Assembly (NCBI GenBank): GCA_002369495.1
Contig: DFFD01000232.1
Span: 1-29,225, forward strand
DNA length: 29,225 nt
From: Lachnospiraceae bacterium UBA3785
GTDB taxonomy: Bacteria > Bacillota > Clostridia > Lachnospirales > Lachnospiraceae
Reading direction: 5' to 3'
Shown: positions 29,025 through 29,225 of the stretch, piece after piece
Position numbering within the stretch: position 1 is the first letter of the stretch
Layout: every line of letters starts with the position of its first letter
Made by a program: the position numbers and the translations under genes
The notes under the pieces: model-generated
Told to the model about the DNA's origin: nothing
What the model saw: only the letters and a program-made list of their open reading frames with translations
Databases searched by the model: none

Positions 29025-29225
29025 TCACGCCAGCTTCATATCTCCGTCCTTCACCCATCCCAGCTTCCGGCACACACCGTTCACAAGCGGTGTGATCACC
29101 GCCGGCAGCACAAATGAGATCAGCACAAGCCCAAGCCAGTCAAATCCTGTGATCCCCGCCTTCGCGCCGGAGGCCACATCGTTCACCCAGCCCGTATAGA
29201 CCCCGATCTGCCCGACCAGGCCGCA
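29025..29225 (-). CDS. C-terminus of an unidentified membrane protein (partial)
   Basis: 66 residues to the stop; the frame is open to the window end, so the start lies outside. It begins CGLVGQIGVYTGWVNDVAS, then GFDWLGLVLISFVLPAVITP (one membrane segment) and a cytoplasmic tail NGVCRKLGWVKDGDMKLA. Composition fits the end of a multi-pass transporter-type protein. I cannot assign a family. The terminator at 28976-29008 supports a genuine gene end. Confidence 0.6.
   Translation of the reverse strand, partial: CGLVGQIGVYTGWVNDVASGAKAGITGFDWLGLVLISFVLPAVITPLVNGVCRKLGWVKDGDMKLA

Overview
The window looks like chromosomal DNA from a high-GC, Gram-positive clostridium, most likely Lachnospiraceae or a near relative. 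This is inferred from strong GGAGG ribosome binding sites, sigma-A-type promoters and families common in that group (DUF6077, DUF5685 with a J-domain protein, DUF4956 with a VTC polymerase, a heterodimeric ABC exporter). No rRNA, tRNA, CRISPR array or insertion sequence is visible. Nearly everything from 2061 to 25775 is on the minus strand.

Left end (1-2064): an incomplete A24 (GxGD) prepilin-peptidase-like gene overlaps a Ser/Thr kinase gene. Opposite them, on the plus strand, are an HTH-type regulator and a small HTH-like protein, separated by a long perfect palindrome. Next (2061-3496) is a DUF4956 membrane protein / VTC-type polyphosphate polymerase pair. Positions 3642-5564 hold two membrane protein genes in one reading frame, separated by a single TGA, that together look like one DUF6077 protein; they have their own strong promoter.

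Centre (5679-19223): an eleven-gene, tightly packed Wzx-type polysaccharide operon. In transcription order it encodes a WbaP-like initiating phosphoglycosyltransferase, WecC, WecB, a GT4, ManC, ManA, a GT4, a GT2 (GlfT-like), a Wzx flippase, a GT2 and a GT4-GT2 fusion. Together these predict a lipid-linked repeat unit containing ManNAcA and mannose residues that is flipped across the membrane. No recognisable Wzy polymerase, Wzz/Wzd-Wze chain-length system or phosphomannomutase is present. The wecB-wecC segment and the DUF6077 segment are visibly more AT-rich than their neighbours, which suggests a mosaic locus.

Right part (19300-25775): a three-gene operon (zinc-ribbon membrane protein, DUF5685, J-domain protein) and a second operon with a membrane-anchored protein carrying two cystatin-like domains followed by two ABC exporter half-transporters. 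The cystatin-like gene is transcribed divergently from pepC, a C1-family cysteine aminopeptidase (25915-27228), which is followed by pepT (27580-28800). Both sides of pepT hold a dense family of two-tier hairpin repeats built on the core GGGACGGTTC / GAACCGTCCC. The window ends in the C-terminus of an unidentified membrane protein on the minus strand.

The most unusual items are the twin-cystatin protein facing a papain-fold peptidase and cotranscribed with an exporter, the structured repeat clusters around pepT, and the in-frame split DUF6077 gene beside a polysaccharide cluster that lacks a polymerase.
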